DNA from: Marinobacter sp. F3R11
Lineage (GTDB): Bacteria; Pseudomonadota; Gammaproteobacteria; Pseudomonadales; Oleiphilaceae
Length of the DNA: 64,000 nt
Assembly (NCBI RefSeq): GCF_003318275.1
Contig: NZ_QOCH01000015.1
Coordinates: 1,087,677 to 1,151,676, forward strand
Direction of reading: 5' to 3'
Under the pieces are notes generated by a model. That model did not search any database, was not told the DNA's origin, and saw only the letters and a program-made list of their open reading frames with translations. Shown here in pieces: positions 27,351 through 37,781 of the stretch. Position 1 is the first letter of the stretch. The number at the start of each line of letters is the position of its first letter. The translations under genes and the position numbers were made by a program.

Positions 27351-27670
27351 CAGTGCACCGGTGAGTCGGCGCGATCCTGAACCAGCACCCAGGGCGCTAT
27401 GACCACAGCCCACAGCTCGGTATTGCAGTCGTACCAGGCGCGTGCCACGTCAGGCGAAACATCTCCCACATCCCCTGTAGCGAGCCATTTTTCAAAGAGG
27501 GCGCGGTTGTCTGCAGCCAGCTCGGAGGCCACTTCCAGCAAGTCCAGATTGTTGCCTACAAATACCACTTGCCCACGAGCATAGTAGGTTTGCAGTTCAT
27601 GCCAGGGTATACGGGAGGTTTCCAGGTTGAGCCTGGCTTTGATTTCATCGTGATTGTGGGAGGACGACAT
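27350..27670 (-). CDS. DUF2288 family protein
   Basis: About 106 residues from ATG 27670 (AAAGG upstream). The family-typical core reads RIPWHELQTYYARG, VVFVGNNLDLLEVA and WYDCNTELWAVVIAPWVLVQ. It is a small acidic, probably cytoplasmic protein of unknown function. It couples translationally to the LysO-type exporter downstream. Confidence 0.85.
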   Translation of the reverse strand: MSSSHNHDEIKARLNLETSRIPWHELQTYYARGQVVFVGNNLDLLEVASELAADNRALFEKWLATGDVGDVSPDVARAWYDCNTELWAVVIAPWVLVQDRADSPVH

Positions 27671-27711
27671 GGCAGCCTTTTCGGATAGTGACAGTATAGA
27701 CCGGCAAAAGC

Positions 27712-28110
27712 TTAACCGATTACACAAGCCTCATTCCAGATTTCCCTTATCTGGTCTGCCAGTGTGAGGGGATCGAACGGTTTGGGGATAACGCCCGCTG
27801 CCCCCTGGGCCAGATAACCCTGAACCTCATCATTCTGAACCTTTGCGGTCATGAACACGGCCGGTGTCGTCGCATAACCCGGTAAACTCCGGATTGCGGC
27901 CAGAGTGGCGGGACCATCCATCCCCGGCATCATCACATCCAGAAGAATCAACTGAGGCTGACACTCTCCTATCTGTTCCAGCGCCTGCTGGCCGGAATCA
28001 CAAGCCGTCAGTTCAAATCCACCGATAGCTTCCAGGGCAAGTTCAGCGATAGAGCGGATATCCGGCTCATCTTCAACCATCAGAATGCGTTCAAGGCTGT
28101 GCGCTGACAT
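27712..28110 (-). CDS. Single-domain response regulator (CheY-like)
   Basis: About 132 residues consisting only of a receiver domain: acidic pocket VEDEPD, phosphoacceptor Asp58 in LILLDVMMPGMDG, a Thr in VFMTAK and Lys in IPKPFDP. There is no output domain, so it acts by protein contact or as a phosphorelay intermediate. ATG 28110 lies inside the upstream REC-HDOD gene by 20 nt, indicating an operon. Confidence 0.9.
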   Translation of the reverse strand: MSAHSLERILMVEDEPDIRSIAELALEAIGGFELTACDSGQQALEQIGECQPQLILLDVMMPGMDGPATLAAIRSLPGYATTPAVFMTAKVQNDEVQGYLAQGAAGVIPKPFDPLTLADQIREIWNEACVIG

Positions 28111-29251
28111 CATTCTGCTCCATGTCATTGTGCTCAATACCCAGCCGTCGCATCAGTATGCGACATTCGGGGCTTTCAGACTGCTCAGCAGCCAGCAAAG
28201 CAGCTGCCCGCATCACCAGCTTTGATCGACTGACGTTGGTCCTGCTCAACACATACACTGCACCAACCAGTTCTCTCAGGTCCAGCGGTAAACGCCACTG
28301 CACCTTGATTTGGTTCCCCAGCTTTTCCGCCCAGTAGGTAATGGCTGAATCAATCTGTTCGTATTCAAGCGGCTCCTTAATCTGGTCACAATGATTCTGA
28401 AGCACCTTCAGGGCGGCCAGCTCACCTGCCCGGCTCAAGAGGCCTGCGGTGTAATACACTGCGGGGTTATCACCGACCCTGGTAGCCAGAGCGGCGGCCG
28501 ATTCTGCAATTTCTACCGCCTGCTCCTGCTCAAGGCGCGCGCGCTCCGCCAGGCGCGAGCACGACAGCTTGCCGGCAATATCCAGCGACAACGCAAGCGC
28601 CTGATTCAGAGCCATGGAAACACCGATTACGCTGATCGCCTCTCTTGGTGTTTTTACCGCAGTACCGGAACGCCGGAACGAAGCACTGTTCGCCACGTCC
28701 AGCAACTTTGCATTCAGACCGGGTTCACGCTTCCAAAGCTTGGCAAGCGCTATGGCATCCAATTCATCACGTTTTTCCTGGAGGCTCAGAACTTCAGCTG
28801 TGTCAATCTGGCCAGGCAACTGGATCGCAGAATTACAAGCTGCCTCCATTTTTTCCTCCAGAGTAGTCCGGCTTTTCCCGGGATCAGCCATAGCCGAAAC
28901 CAGTTCTGTAAGCTTCTGGTGCAACACATCTACCTGAAACGGCTTGCTGATGTAGCCATTAATACCTAAATGAGCTGCGGCCAGAATGGAGTTACGGTCT
29001 GCACGGCCAGTGATTATGAGAACAGGGATATCCCTGCTGGTCTTTCTGACCCTGCGAACCATATCCAGACCAGTGCCATCTGGCAGGTTCCAGTCCGCGA
29101 TGACGAGATCCGCAGGTTGTTTCTCCCAGCTAACAAGTGCCTGCTGCAACTCGCCAAAAAGCTGGATTGTGGCACCCGGGCAAGCGCTTGCCACAATGGT
29201 TTCCAGCAGGTCCCCCATCAGTTCATCATCATCCAGAATCAATACATGCAT
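28091..29251 (-). CDS. Response regulator with HDOD output domain
   Basis: A 386-residue protein. The N-terminal receiver (ILDDDE; phosphoacceptor Asp53 in VIADWNLPDG; Lys in ISKPFQ) is followed by an HDOD domain (about 140-350; AKLWKREPGLNAKLLDVANSA, TPREAISVIG). HDOD modules are nuclease-dead HD relatives used as protein-interaction outputs in signalling. It sits between the Hpt-GGDEF gene and the single receiver, overlapping the latter, so a relay among the three is likely. Confidence 0.9.
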   Translation of the reverse strand: MHVLILDDDELMGDLLETIVASACPGATIQLFGELQQALVSWEKQPADLVIADWNLPDGTGLDMVRRVRKTSRDIPVLIITGRADRNSILAAAHLGINGYISKPFQVDVLHQKLTELVSAMADPGKSRTTLEEKMEAACNSAIQLPGQIDTAEVLSLQEKRDELDAIALAKLWKREPGLNAKLLDVANSASFRRSGTAVKTPREAISVIGVSMALNQALALSLDIAGKLSCSRLAERARLEQEQAVEIAESAAALATRVGDNPAVYYTAGLLSRAGELAALKVLQNHCDQIKEPLEYEQIDSAITYWAEKLGNQIKVQWRLPLDLRELVGAVYVLSRTNVSRSKLVMRAAALLAAEQSESPECRILMRRLGIEHNDMEQNDVSAQP

Positions 29252-29261
29252 ATTGGCGGTC

Positions 29262-30938
29262 TCAGTTTGCAGTTAAAAGGTCACGACCACCGTCGGGTGC
29301 CATACTAACGCCATTGCGGCCCCTACGCTTGCGCTCAAAAAGAGCCCGGTCCGCTGCTTCAATGGCCTGTTCGCCAGACTCATAGCTGTTCAATAAAGCA
29401 ACACCGGCACTGAAGGTTACTGAAAACTCCCCACTCCCACCGTTGAACACCAGCCGGGCAAAATCCTGGCAGAGCGCCTCAAGCACCTCAACCGCTTTGC
29501 CCAGCGAACACTCAGGCAACACAACTACAAACTCTTCACCGCCATAGCGACCGATAATATCTGTATCTCGCAATCGGTGCCGAAGCAGATTGGATAATGC
29601 CTTGATCACCATATCGCCAGTCCCATGGCCGTATGTGTCATTAACCTGCTTGAAGTGATCCAGATCGAGCATGGCTACTACAGAATCATGCCTGGTACGG
29701 GTACAGCGCGCGAATTCGCGATTCAGTTCGGTTTTGGCAAGCGCGTGCTTCAGCAGACCGGTAAGGCTGTCCAGCGATACCAGCTTGCCAAGCTGACGGG
29801 CACGGTAGCAACGAATCCTCACTGTACGCAGCAGAAACTCATCAGAGACCGGCTTGGTCACAAAATCATCACCACCACGGGCAAGTACATCCAGCTGCAG
29901 ATCCCGGTCTTCCTCGGACGAAAAGAAAATAATAGGGAGGCTGAGCCACTCCGCCTGAAATCTCAGCATTCTGGCCAGAGCCGGTCCTTCATATTGCCCC
30001 ATTTGCACATCCATAAGCAGGATGTCTGGCCGGAACTCAGCCAGTTCTGACAGCAGATCTGTCGGGTCGTCGAGGGTCCGTACCTGCAGCCCGCCACTGG
30101 TGAGAACCAACCGGTAGTGCTCAAGCAGTTCGCGGTCGTCGTCTACTATCATCACCCGACCATTAAGCGTTGCCAGTCCTTCAGCCAGGAGGTGCTCTAC
30201 CCGGTCGGCAAGAGCGGGAATGTCCTGGGGATCTTCCAGGCAGGCATCAACGCCCAGGCAGGCCAACCTGTAACGAGTGGTAAAGTCGTGAGCCTCACTG
30301 AAGCAGATAACCGGAAGGCCTGAAAATCTGGACAGCCAGTGTTCCCGCTCATCCTGTAAAAAAGTATCCCGGACCATGATCAGATCAACATCTGATATGT
30401 TGTCTGGCCACAGGTGGCCGCTGCTCAGGGTTCGCACCCTGTATCCATACAGCGCCAGCCCCTGTGATATCAGATCTGCAAGCTTTTTATCCGGCTCCAG
30501 GAGCATCAATACAGCCCGGTCATCGATCTCTGTTACCCTGGGCTGTTCCCAGCTGGTCGATACGGGCTCCGTTGTATCTAAAAGAGTACAGAGACCGACA
30601 ATATCGTCTTTATAGCCGGTTGTCAGAAGCTGCCTCAACTGCAGACGGATGCCCTCACTGTCGTCCCCGGCAGCAACCTGGTCAGCCAAGGGCTTCAGGG
30701 CAATCTCGAGCTTCCGCGCCTGCTCACCAAGCTGAGTAAACCCAAGGGTGCCTGCCGAGCCAGCCAGCCGGTGAAATAACTGATAGGCACCCACCAACTC
30801 TCCAATCGATTCGGAATGCTCGGATGCACTGAAAATACTGGAGACCAGTCCCTCAAGTTCACGTATCGTTTTATCCCGAAAACGATTACGAAGTGTCTCC
30901 AGTTTTTTCCGTACCTCGGAAGACGGACTTTGAGGCAT
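29262..30938 (-). CDS. Hpt / degenerate REC / REC / GGDEF diguanylate cyclase
   Basis: About 558 residues. From the ATG at 30938 (AAGAG 5 nt upstream) the order is: an Hpt domain with His56 in FHRLAGSAGTLGF; a receiver-like domain (about 139-250) that lacks a clear phosphoacceptor; a canonical receiver (VDDDRELL, Asp310 in ILLMDVQMG, VTKPV); and a GGDEF domain with LDLDHFKQVNDTYGH, catalytic GGEEF at 466-470 and the inhibitory I-site RDTD (457-460). It should make c-di-GMP under phosphorelay control with product inhibition. Divergent from two histidine kinases that probably feed it. Confidence 0.93.
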   Translation of the reverse strand: MPQSPSSEVRKKLETLRNRFRDKTIRELEGLVSSIFSASEHSESIGELVGAYQLFHRLAGSAGTLGFTQLGEQARKLEIALKPLADQVAAGDDSEGIRLQLRQLLTTGYKDDIVGLCTLLDTTEPVSTSWEQPRVTEIDDRAVLMLLEPDKKLADLISQGLALYGYRVRTLSSGHLWPDNISDVDLIMVRDTFLQDEREHWLSRFSGLPVICFSEAHDFTTRYRLACLGVDACLEDPQDIPALADRVEHLLAEGLATLNGRVMIVDDDRELLEHYRLVLTSGGLQVRTLDDPTDLLSELAEFRPDILLMDVQMGQYEGPALARMLRFQAEWLSLPIIFFSSEEDRDLQLDVLARGGDDFVTKPVSDEFLLRTVRIRCYRARQLGKLVSLDSLTGLLKHALAKTELNREFARCTRTRHDSVVAMLDLDHFKQVNDTYGHGTGDMVIKALSNLLRHRLRDTDIIGRYGGEEFVVVLPECSLGKAVEVLEALCQDFARLVFNGGSGEFSVTFSAGVALLNSYESGEQAIEAADRALFERKRRGRNGVSMAPDGGRDLLTAN

Positions 30939-31040
30939 AAGCACTCTTGATGATTAACGCGTGTAAACGCTGTGAATTCTCTTTCAATTGATGTTCAATC
31001 AAAGCAAGTTTTTCGGCAAATAGCCAGACAGGAGCACGAT

Positions 31041-32828
31041 TTGAGTCATTTATCTCTGGGTACTCGTCTTGCCGTGATCATCATTCTTGGCAGCATGATA
31101 ACTGTGGGCGCCATCATCTTCGCCGCATACGGCGCGTTGGTGGAAGAATTTCAGAACAATCTATCCGCACAGCAGGAAAATGAAACCACCCGGATTTCCA
31201 ACCTGGTCAGTCTGAATCTTGAACTCCGCATCAACGTACTCGATCAGTTTGCCACTTTGCTGACTGACCAGAACCAGCTGCTGCCTCCAGCACAACTTAC
31301 AAGGCTGCTGAAGAAACAAGAAAAACTGACAAAGCTGTTCCCCCATAGCCTGCTTGTGCTGTCACCCAACGCCATTGCCATCGCAGAAAATATTCTGGTG
31401 CCAAACAGATTGGGCACCTATTATGGCGATCGCACACACTTCAAAGAGGTGATTAAAACGGGCCGTCCAGTCATCAGCCGGCCGATTATCGGCCGAGCGA
31501 CGGGCGTACCCCTGATAGTTTTTGTGGTTCCAATCAAGGGAGACGACGGAGAGGTGGCTGGCCTGCTCAGCGGCAGCCTGCGCCTGGATCAGACCCGCCT
31601 TATTCCAGAATCCATACGTAGCAAAGCCAATAAAAATGCTGTTTTCCTGGTCATAGATACTGGCAACTTCTTGTTTGTAGAGGGCTCCCGTGAAGGCAAA
31701 ATGATCGAAGCTCTGCCAAACCCCGGAGAAAGTCAGCTAATTGATGCAGCTCTGTCCGGTATCCCTTTTGGCGAAGTCGAATCTGATTCCGGAGAGACAC
31801 TGATCTATGCAACCAGCCACCTCCAGCGTCTTGGGTGGCTGTTTGTCCGGGCAGTTCCCAAATCTCTTGCAACCGCTCCCGCAGAAGAGGCTTTTAGCCG
31901 TTTTTTCCTGATCAGCATAGGCCTGACTCTCGGAGTTCTGTTACTGACCTTTGCAGCGCTTCGTTCAACAGCTGAGTCGCTGACACAGATGACTCAACGA
32001 ATACGCTCCATGATCCAGAAACCCGAATCCTCGCGCCGCCTCAAAGAACAGGGAGCTCCCGAGGTACGGAATCTGGCAGAGGCGTTTAACCAGTTAATGG
32101 ATGAACGGGATGCCACCAACAAGCTCAAAGACAGCTTTGTTTCCAACGTCAGCCATGAATTGCGAACCCCTCTCACCTCACTGAATGGCGCACTCCGGCT
32201 GCTCAATTCAGGAACAGCTGGCGAACTGCCGGAGAGCGCGCAAAAAATGACCACCCTCGCCCTCCGTAACAGTGAGCGTCTGCAGCTACTCATCGCGGAT
32301 TTGCTGGATTTCAACAAACTGTCCGCAGGTGAAATGCGCGTTAACTTCGAGACTGTGGAGATTGGAGAGCTCATCAGAATAACCGTTGCCAGCAATCAAT
32401 TAATGGCGAGCGAGTATTCTGTATCCTTAACCGCCAGAGATATCCCCGATTTGTCCCTGGTAACCGATGGGCACAGGCTTACGCAGATCCTCGACAATTT
32501 CATCAGCAACGCTATCAAGTTCTCACCGTCCGGGGGAGAAGTTGTCATTGAAGCAGAGGAGAAGGAGACACAGCGATTACGCATCATTGTCAGCGACCAG
32601 GGCAAGGGCGTACCCGACAGTTTCAGAGATCAGATTTTCGAGCGTTTTACTCAGGCAGAAGTCGGGACGACCAGAGCAACCAGCGGGACAGGTCTTGGAC
32701 TGGCCATATGCCGTCAGCTGGCCACACTGTTAAATGGCGAGGTCGGCTTTTTCAATGACGGAGGCGCACATTTCTGGGTAGAACTTCCCGTCCGGCAAAT
32801 GGATGCGGACCAGGAGCAGAAATCATGA
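31041..32828 (+). CDS. Membrane histidine kinase with periplasmic Cache-like sensor
   Basis: About 595 residues if read from TTG 31041, which has AGGAG 6 nt upstream; an in-frame GTG at 30972 lacks a ribosome binding site. A first membrane helix (LAVIIILGSMITVGAIIF) leads to a roughly 250-residue periplasmic Cache-like domain, then a second helix (FFLISIGLTLGVLLLTF), a HAMP-like linker, HisKA (His372 in VSHELRTPLTS) and a HATPase domain with NAIKFSP and GTGLGLAI. It overlaps the next kinase gene as ATGA. Likely input to the divergent Hpt/REC cluster. Confidence 0.9.
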   Translation: MSHLSLGTRLAVIIILGSMITVGAIIFAAYGALVEEFQNNLSAQQENETTRISNLVSLNLELRINVLDQFATLLTDQNQLLPPAQLTRLLKKQEKLTKLFPHSLLVLSPNAIAIAENILVPNRLGTYYGDRTHFKEVIKTGRPVISRPIIGRATGVPLIVFVVPIKGDDGEVAGLLSGSLRLDQTRLIPESIRSKANKNAVFLVIDTGNFLFVEGSREGKMIEALPNPGESQLIDAALSGIPFGEVESDSGETLIYATSHLQRLGWLFVRAVPKSLATAPAEEAFSRFFLISIGLTLGVLLLTFAALRSTAESLTQMTQRIRSMIQKPESSRRLKEQGAPEVRNLAEAFNQLMDERDATNKLKDSFVSNVSHELRTPLTSLNGALRLLNSGTAGELPESAQKMTTLALRNSERLQLLIADLLDFNKLSAGEMRVNFETVEIGELIRITVASNQLMASEYSVSLTARDIPDLSLVTDGHRLTQILDNFISNAIKFSPSGGEVVIEAEEKETQRLRIIVSDQGKGVPDSFRDQIFERFTQAEVGTTRATSGTGLGLAICRQLATLLNGEVGFFNDGGAHFWVELPVRQMDADQEQKS

Positions 32829-34843
32829 AAGCGCCAGAGTGGCCGGATAATGAAGGCTCCCGACAGACGGCTCTGGATCAATTGAAAATTCTCGACACGC
32901 CTCCGGAAGCCCGTTTTGACCGGCTTACGCGAATGGCCGCACGGGGGCTTGATGTACCCATTGCCATGATCTCCCTGATCGACCGCGATCGACAGTGGTT
33001 CAAATCCTGTGTCGGCGTAGACCTCAGCGAAACGCCCAGAAGCATTTCGTTTTGCGGTCACGCCATAGCCAACAAGCAGCCCCTGGTAATCGAAGATACC
33101 TGGAAGGATGAACGTTTCCGCGATAATCCATTGGTAACAGGCGACCCGGGTGCCCGATTTTATGCAGGCATACCACTTTACAGTGCTGGCGGCCACGCGC
33201 TCGGCACTCTGTGCGTGATTGACCGGCTACCACGCACACTGAGCCAGGCCGATCACCAGTTCCTGCGGGATCTGGCTGACTGCGCCGAAGAGCAGATCAG
33301 TGCCCGCGAGCTGGCCATTCACTATCGTGAACAGGAACTGCATGACAAGAACGAATCCCTGGTTATGCTCAAACAACTCGCGGATCTTGTGCCTGGCGGC
33401 CTCTATCAGTTCCGCCTTTATCCAGATGGTCGTATGAGTTTCCCCTTCACCAGTAAGGGGATCGAACGCTCGTTTGGCGTAACCGGACAGCAGGCCAGAG
33501 ATGATGCAAATGCACTTTTAACGCTGGTCAATCCCGAAGACTACCCGAAGGTTCTCGACTCCATCAGCAAGTCAGCGAGAGAACTCAGTACCTGGTCGGG
33601 CCAGTTCCGGGCATACGCCAAAGACGGCAGGAACCACTGGATTGAAGGCCACTCCACACCCCAGAAACTCGAAGATGGCAGCATTATCTGGCACGGATAC
33701 CTGGAGGATATCGACGACAAAAAAAGAGCGCTGGTGCGGCTTCAGGAAAGTGAACAGCAGCTCCGGCGCCTGTTCGAGCTGGCACCTATCGGTATTATTC
33801 TCGTGGACTATCACTCTGCTGACTTCATTGATGTAAACACATCCATGTTGAAGTCAACTGGTTATCGCAAAGACGAATTCCTGAAACTCAACCACCACCA
33901 GTTACTGGACCCCAGTCATGTTTCAGTACGGTCCAGGGTCCTGGAAGAACTGGCAAAAACCGGATATTTCGGCCCCATCGAGCAGAAAGTCATCGACTGC
34001 AAAGGCGACAGCTATCCGGCAATTATTCACAGCATGCTGATTCGTGATGCTTCAGGCCACAAGCTGCTCTGGGTTCTGGTGGAAGATATTTCCGAGCGTA
34101 AAAAAGTTGAGCGTATGAAAAACCAGTTTGTGTCTACTGTGAGTCACGAACTACGCACGCCGCTCACCTCCATAGCAGGGGCCATCGGATTACTGGCCGG
34201 AGGCGCCGCCGGAACACTCCCACCCAAAGCAATGGAAATGATGGTTATTGCCGAGCGTAATGCCCGGCAGCTGACAACCCTGATCAATGACCTGCTGGAT
34301 ATCGAAAAGCTGGTCGCGGGCAAGCTGAACATCCATGTGCAAAAACAGCCTCTGAAACCTCTGCTGGAACAGGCTGTCATCATCAACCAGCCCTATGGTG
34401 CACAGCGGGGAATTACCGTTCACCTTGCTGCCGGAACGCCGCTGGCGGAAATAGTTGTAGACGATCAGCGGCTATTGCAGGCACTGAACAACCTGATTTC
34501 CAATGCGATAAAGTTTTCTCCGGATAATGGCCGCGTTGACCTTTCTGCCCGACTGCAGTCAGGCCTGGAGAGCCCAATGGTCTCCATCTCCGTGCAAGAC
34601 AGCGGCGAGGGTGTTCCCGAGACTTTCCGGAATCAGATTTTTCAGCGTTTCGCCCAGGCCGACAGTTCAAACACCCGCAGCCAGGGCGGGACTGGCCTGG
34701 GGCTGGCCATCACCCGGGAGCTGATTACAGCTATGGATGGTGAGGTCGGTTTCGAGTCTCCTCCGGGCCAGGGGGCTAACTTCTGGATACGCCTGCCGGT
34801 GGTGACCAGTGACGAGCACCCGAAAAAACCCGACAGCCTTTAA
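32825..34843 (+). CDS. Soluble GAF-PAS-PAS histidine kinase
   Basis: A 672-residue cytoplasmic kinase with no membrane helix. It has an N-terminal GAF domain (about 20-165; FCGHAIANKQPLVIED, GTLCVIDR), two PAS-like domains (about 190-300 and 310-420; the second ends VLVEDISERKK), HisKA with His441 in VSHELRTPLTS, and HATPase (NAIKFSPDNG, GGTGLGLAI). The kinase core is close to that of the preceding gene, suggesting duplication. The ATGA overlap shows co-translation. No receiver is attached, so the divergent Hpt-GGDEF, REC-HDOD and CheY-like proteins are the obvious partners. Confidence 0.92.
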   Translation: MKAPEWPDNEGSRQTALDQLKILDTPPEARFDRLTRMAARGLDVPIAMISLIDRDRQWFKSCVGVDLSETPRSISFCGHAIANKQPLVIEDTWKDERFRDNPLVTGDPGARFYAGIPLYSAGGHALGTLCVIDRLPRTLSQADHQFLRDLADCAEEQISARELAIHYREQELHDKNESLVMLKQLADLVPGGLYQFRLYPDGRMSFPFTSKGIERSFGVTGQQARDDANALLTLVNPEDYPKVLDSISKSARELSTWSGQFRAYAKDGRNHWIEGHSTPQKLEDGSIIWHGYLEDIDDKKRALVRLQESEQQLRRLFELAPIGIILVDYHSADFIDVNTSMLKSTGYRKDEFLKLNHHQLLDPSHVSVRSRVLEELAKTGYFGPIEQKVIDCKGDSYPAIIHSMLIRDASGHKLLWVLVEDISERKKVERMKNQFVSTVSHELRTPLTSIAGAIGLLAGGAAGTLPPKAMEMMVIAERNARQLTTLINDLLDIEKLVAGKLNIHVQKQPLKPLLEQAVIINQPYGAQRGITVHLAAGTPLAEIVVDDQRLLQALNNLISNAIKFSPDNGRVDLSARLQSGLESPMVSISVQDSGEGVPETFRNQIFQRFAQADSSNTRSQGGTGLGLAITRELITAMDGEVGFESPPGQGANFWIRLPVVTSDEHPKKPDSL

Positions 34844-34859
34844 CTGGCTGACGGGTTTT
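34825..34859 (+). terminator. Terminator after the twin kinase operon
   Basis: AAAACCCGACAGCC (34825-34838) pairs with GGCTGACGGGTTTT (34846-34859) with one mismatch and a 7-nt loop that includes the TAA stop. The T-run closes the stem. It can also serve the convergent acnA. Confidence 0.75.
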
Positions 34860-34882
34860 CCTGAGCCGGCTGAGAAAAGAAC

Positions 34883-37651
34883 TCAGGCCGACTTGAGCAT
34901 TTCCCGCACGACATAGTGCAGTATGCCTCCATGGCGGAAATACACTGCCTCATTGGCGGTATCAATCCGCGACCTGAGCTCGCAACTCGCGGTGGTACCG
35001 TCTTTGTAGACTACCGTCATGGTCAGTGTCTGACCCGGTTTTATATCACCGGATAACCCTTTGATACTAATGGTTTCTTCACCTGTGAGTCTGAGGCTCT
35101 TGCGATCCGTGCCTTCTGCGAACTGCAAAGGCATAACGCCCATACCAATCAAATTTGAGCGGTGAATCCTCTCATAGGACTCGGCAACCACGGCGCGGAC
35201 ACCAAGCAAGCGCGTACCTTTTGCTGCCCAGTCACGGCTGGAGCCGGTTCCGTACTCTTTACCGGCAATAACAACGAGCGGTGTTCCCTGCTCCTGATAT
35301 TTCATGGCAGCATCGTAGATGGGCATTTGTTCCCTGGTGGGCACAAATTTCGTGAAACCACCCTCAACATTTTCAAGCATTTCATTGCGGATACGAACGT
35401 TCGCGAAAGTACCGCGCATCATCACTTCGTGATTACCACGGCGCGAGCCGTAGGAGTTGAAATCCTTAGGCGCTACCCCGTGCTCCTGCAGATATCTGCC
35501 AGCAGGAGAGTCAGCCTTGAATGAACCGGCCGGAGAAATGTGATCAGTGGTAACCGAATCACCCAGCAGCGCGAGAATACGCGCATCCTCTATATCTTCA
35601 ATCGGCTCAGGTTCTTCGCCCATACCTTCAAAGAAAGGCGGGTGCTGAATATACGTTGATGTTCCAGACCATTCGTAAACCTTGCTCTCTGGCACTTTGA
35701 TTGACTTCCATGTGTCATCGCCATCGAACACTTCAGCATATTCCTTACGGAACATCTCAGTTTTCACCTTCTGTACCGCTTCCGCGACTTCCTGCTGACT
35801 GGGCCAGAGGTCTTTAAGGAATACAGGGGTCCCGTTTTTATCAATGCCCAGAGGCTCTTTATCCAGATCCAGCCGCACGTTGCCAGCCAGCGCATAGGCT
35901 ACAACCAGGGGTGGCGATGCCAGCCAGTTGGTTTTCACCAGCGGGTGAACCCGACCTTCAAAGTTACGGTTACCAGAGAGAACGGAGGCTACGGTGATGT
36001 CACCATCAACAACAGCTTTTTCGACCGCGTCGGGCAGCGGCCCGGAGTTACCAATGCAGGTAGTACACCCATATCCCACCAGGTTAAACCCGAGTTTGTT
36101 CAGGTCGTCCTGGAAACCACCGACCCGCAGATAATCAGTTACAACTTTGGAACCAGGTGCCAGGGAGGTTTTCACCCAGGGCCTGGTCCTGAGTCCTTTC
36201 GCAACCGCTTTCTGGGCAACCAGGCCCGCGGCCATCATAACGCTGGGGTTAGATGTGTTCGTACAGGAGGTAATGGCTGCAATAACCACGGCACCAGGAT
36301 CAAGCCGTGTCTGCTCGCCGTTGAGTTCCAGGTGCTGGCTCGACGGATGGTGGTAGCTGTCATCCACACCGACCGCTGTCTGGCCACCTTCCGATTCCAG
36401 GTTGCTGTTGCGGATGTCGCTGGCATTTGGTGCACCCTCAGCAGTTGCCATCAACAGCTCGAAGGTCGATTTCATGTTTTTCAGTGCAACCCGGTCCTGG
36501 GGCCGCTTCGGGCCTGCGAGGCTTGCTTCCACTTCACCCATATCAAGTTCCAGGGTGGCAGTGTAGACCGGCTCATGCCCTGGTTCACGCCACAAACCCT
36601 GAGCCTTGGCATAGATTTCTACCAGATTCACCTGCTCGTCTTCACGACCGGTCAGGCGCAGGTAATTGAGGGTTTGTTCATCCACAGGGAAAAAGCCACA
36701 GGTTGCCCCGTACTCCGGCGCCATATTGGCAATAGTGGCGCGGTCTGCCACCGGCATATCCTTGAGGCCATCGCCATAAAACTCCACAAACTTGCCAACC
36801 ACGCCTTTCTTGCGCAGCATTTCGGTCACGGTCAGAACCAGGTCAGTGGCGGTAATGCCTTCGCGCAGCTTTCCTGAGATCTTGAAGCCAACAACTTCCG
36901 GGATAAGCATGGACACAGGCTGTCCGAGCATGGCGGCTTCTGCTTCAATACCGCCAACACCCCAGCCAAGAATGCCAAGACCGTTTATCATGGTGGTATG
37001 GGAGTCTGTTCCAACCAGAGTGTCCGGGTAGGCTATGGTTTTGCCATCCTGCACTTTGTGCCACACAGTTTTACCCAGGTACTCCAGGTTTACCTGATGA
37101 CAGATCCCCGTGCCCGGCGGAACTACCCGAAAGTTATCAAAGGCCTGCTGGCCCCAGCGCAGAAATTCGTAACGCTCCTGATTACGCTCCATCTCTATGG
37201 CTACGTTGTCAGAAAAAGCGCTAGCCGTCCCGAACTCGTCAACCATAACCGAATGATCAATCACCAGATCCACAGGCGACAGAGGGTTTATCAGCGCTGG
37301 ATCCTTACCCGCCTTTTGCACGGCTTCACGCATGGCGGCCAGATCAACCACGCCGGGCACACCGGTAAAGTCCTGCATCAGAACACGGGCGGGGCGGAAC
37401 TGGATTTCGGTATCAGAGTGCCGGTCCTTCAGCCAAGAAACCATGGCTTTGATGTGAGTCTGGTCTACCGTTACGCCGTCTTCGTTGCGTAACAGATTCT
37501 CCAGCAGCACCTTCAGTGAAAATGGCAGGCGGCTGATATCCCCTAATGATTCAGCCGCCTTCGGCAAACTGTAATAATGGTAGGTCTGATTGCCTGCATC
37601 CAGACTACTGAATGTATTCAGGCTATCCTGGCTGAGAGTATCACTCGACAT
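34883..37651 (-). CDS. acnA: Aconitate hydratase AcnA
   Basis: A 922-residue [4Fe-4S] aconitase of the AcnA/IRP type that interconverts citrate and isocitrate in the TCA cycle. The iron-sulfur ligands are in [10 protein letters not shown] and [10 protein letters not shown]. The C-terminal swivel domain carries [18 protein letters not shown] precedes the ATG at ideal spacing. It stands alone, bounded by the kinase-operon terminator and a hairpin upstream. Family members can also bind mRNA when demetallated. Confidence 0.97.
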   Translation of the reverse strand: MSSDTLSQDSLNTFSSLDAGNQTYHYYSLPKAAESLGDISRLPFSLKVLLENLLRNEDGVTVDQTHIKAMVSWLKDRHSDTEIQFRPARVLMQDFTGVPGVVDLAAMREAVQKAGKDPALINPLSPVDLVIDHSVMVDEFGTASAFSDNVAIEMERNQERYEFLRWGQQAFDNFRVVPPGTGICHQVNLEYLGKTVWHKVQDGKTIAYPDTLVGTDSHTTMINGLGILGWGVGGIEAEAAMLGQPVSMLIPEVVGFKISGKLREGITATDLVLTVTEMLRKKGVVGKFVEFYGDGLKDMPVADRATIANMAPEYGATCGFFPVDEQTLNYLRLTGREDEQVNLVEIYAKAQGLWREPGHEPVYTATLELDMGEVEASLAGPKRPQDRVALKNMKSTFELLMATAEGAPNASDIRNSNLESEGGQTAVGVDDSYHHPSSQHLELNGEQTRLDPGAVVIAAITSCTNTSNPSVMMAAGLVAQKAVAKGLRTRPWVKTSLAPGSKVVTDYLRVGGFQDDLNKLGFNLVGYGCTTCIGNSGPLPDAVEKAVVDGDITVASVLSGNRNFEGRVHPLVKTNWLASPPLVVAYALAGNVRLDLDKEPLGIDKNGTPVFLKDLWPSQQEVAEAVQKVKTEMFRKEYAEVFDGDDTWKSIKVPESKVYEWSGTSTYIQHPPFFEGMGEEPEPIEDIEDARILALLGDSVTTDHISPAGSFKADSPAGRYLQEHGVAPKDFNSYGSRRGNHEVMMRGTFANVRIRNEMLENVEGGFTKFVPTREQMPIYDAAMKYQEQGTPLVVIAGKEYGTGSSRDWAAKGTRLLGVRAVVAESYERIHRSNLIGMGVMPLQFAEGTDRKSLRLTGEETISIKGLSGDIKPGQTLTMTVVYKDGTTASCELRSRIDTANEAVYFRHGGILHYVVREMLKSA

Positions 37652-37749
37652 GGCACGCCTCCTACGATGAGTAGAGTACCTACTACTATTGCATCGTTTT
37701 GGCAGACTTCAACTCCCAGCCATTAATGTTCACTATTCAGTTTGTGAAT

Positions 37750-37772
37750 GGGAATCCCCAAAGGGGATTCCC
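37750..37772 (-). terminator. Hairpin after the chemoreceptor gene
   Basis: GGGAATCCCC and GGGGATTCCC form a perfect 10-bp stem with an AAA loop, 9 nt past the chemoreceptor stop. No T-tract follows. Confidence 0.6.
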
Positions 37773-37781
37773 GCAGAGTTG

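Noticed and set aside
30972..31040. GTG start of the Cache kinase
   Set aside because: No ribosome binding site; TTG 31041 with AGGAG begins just before the first membrane helix.
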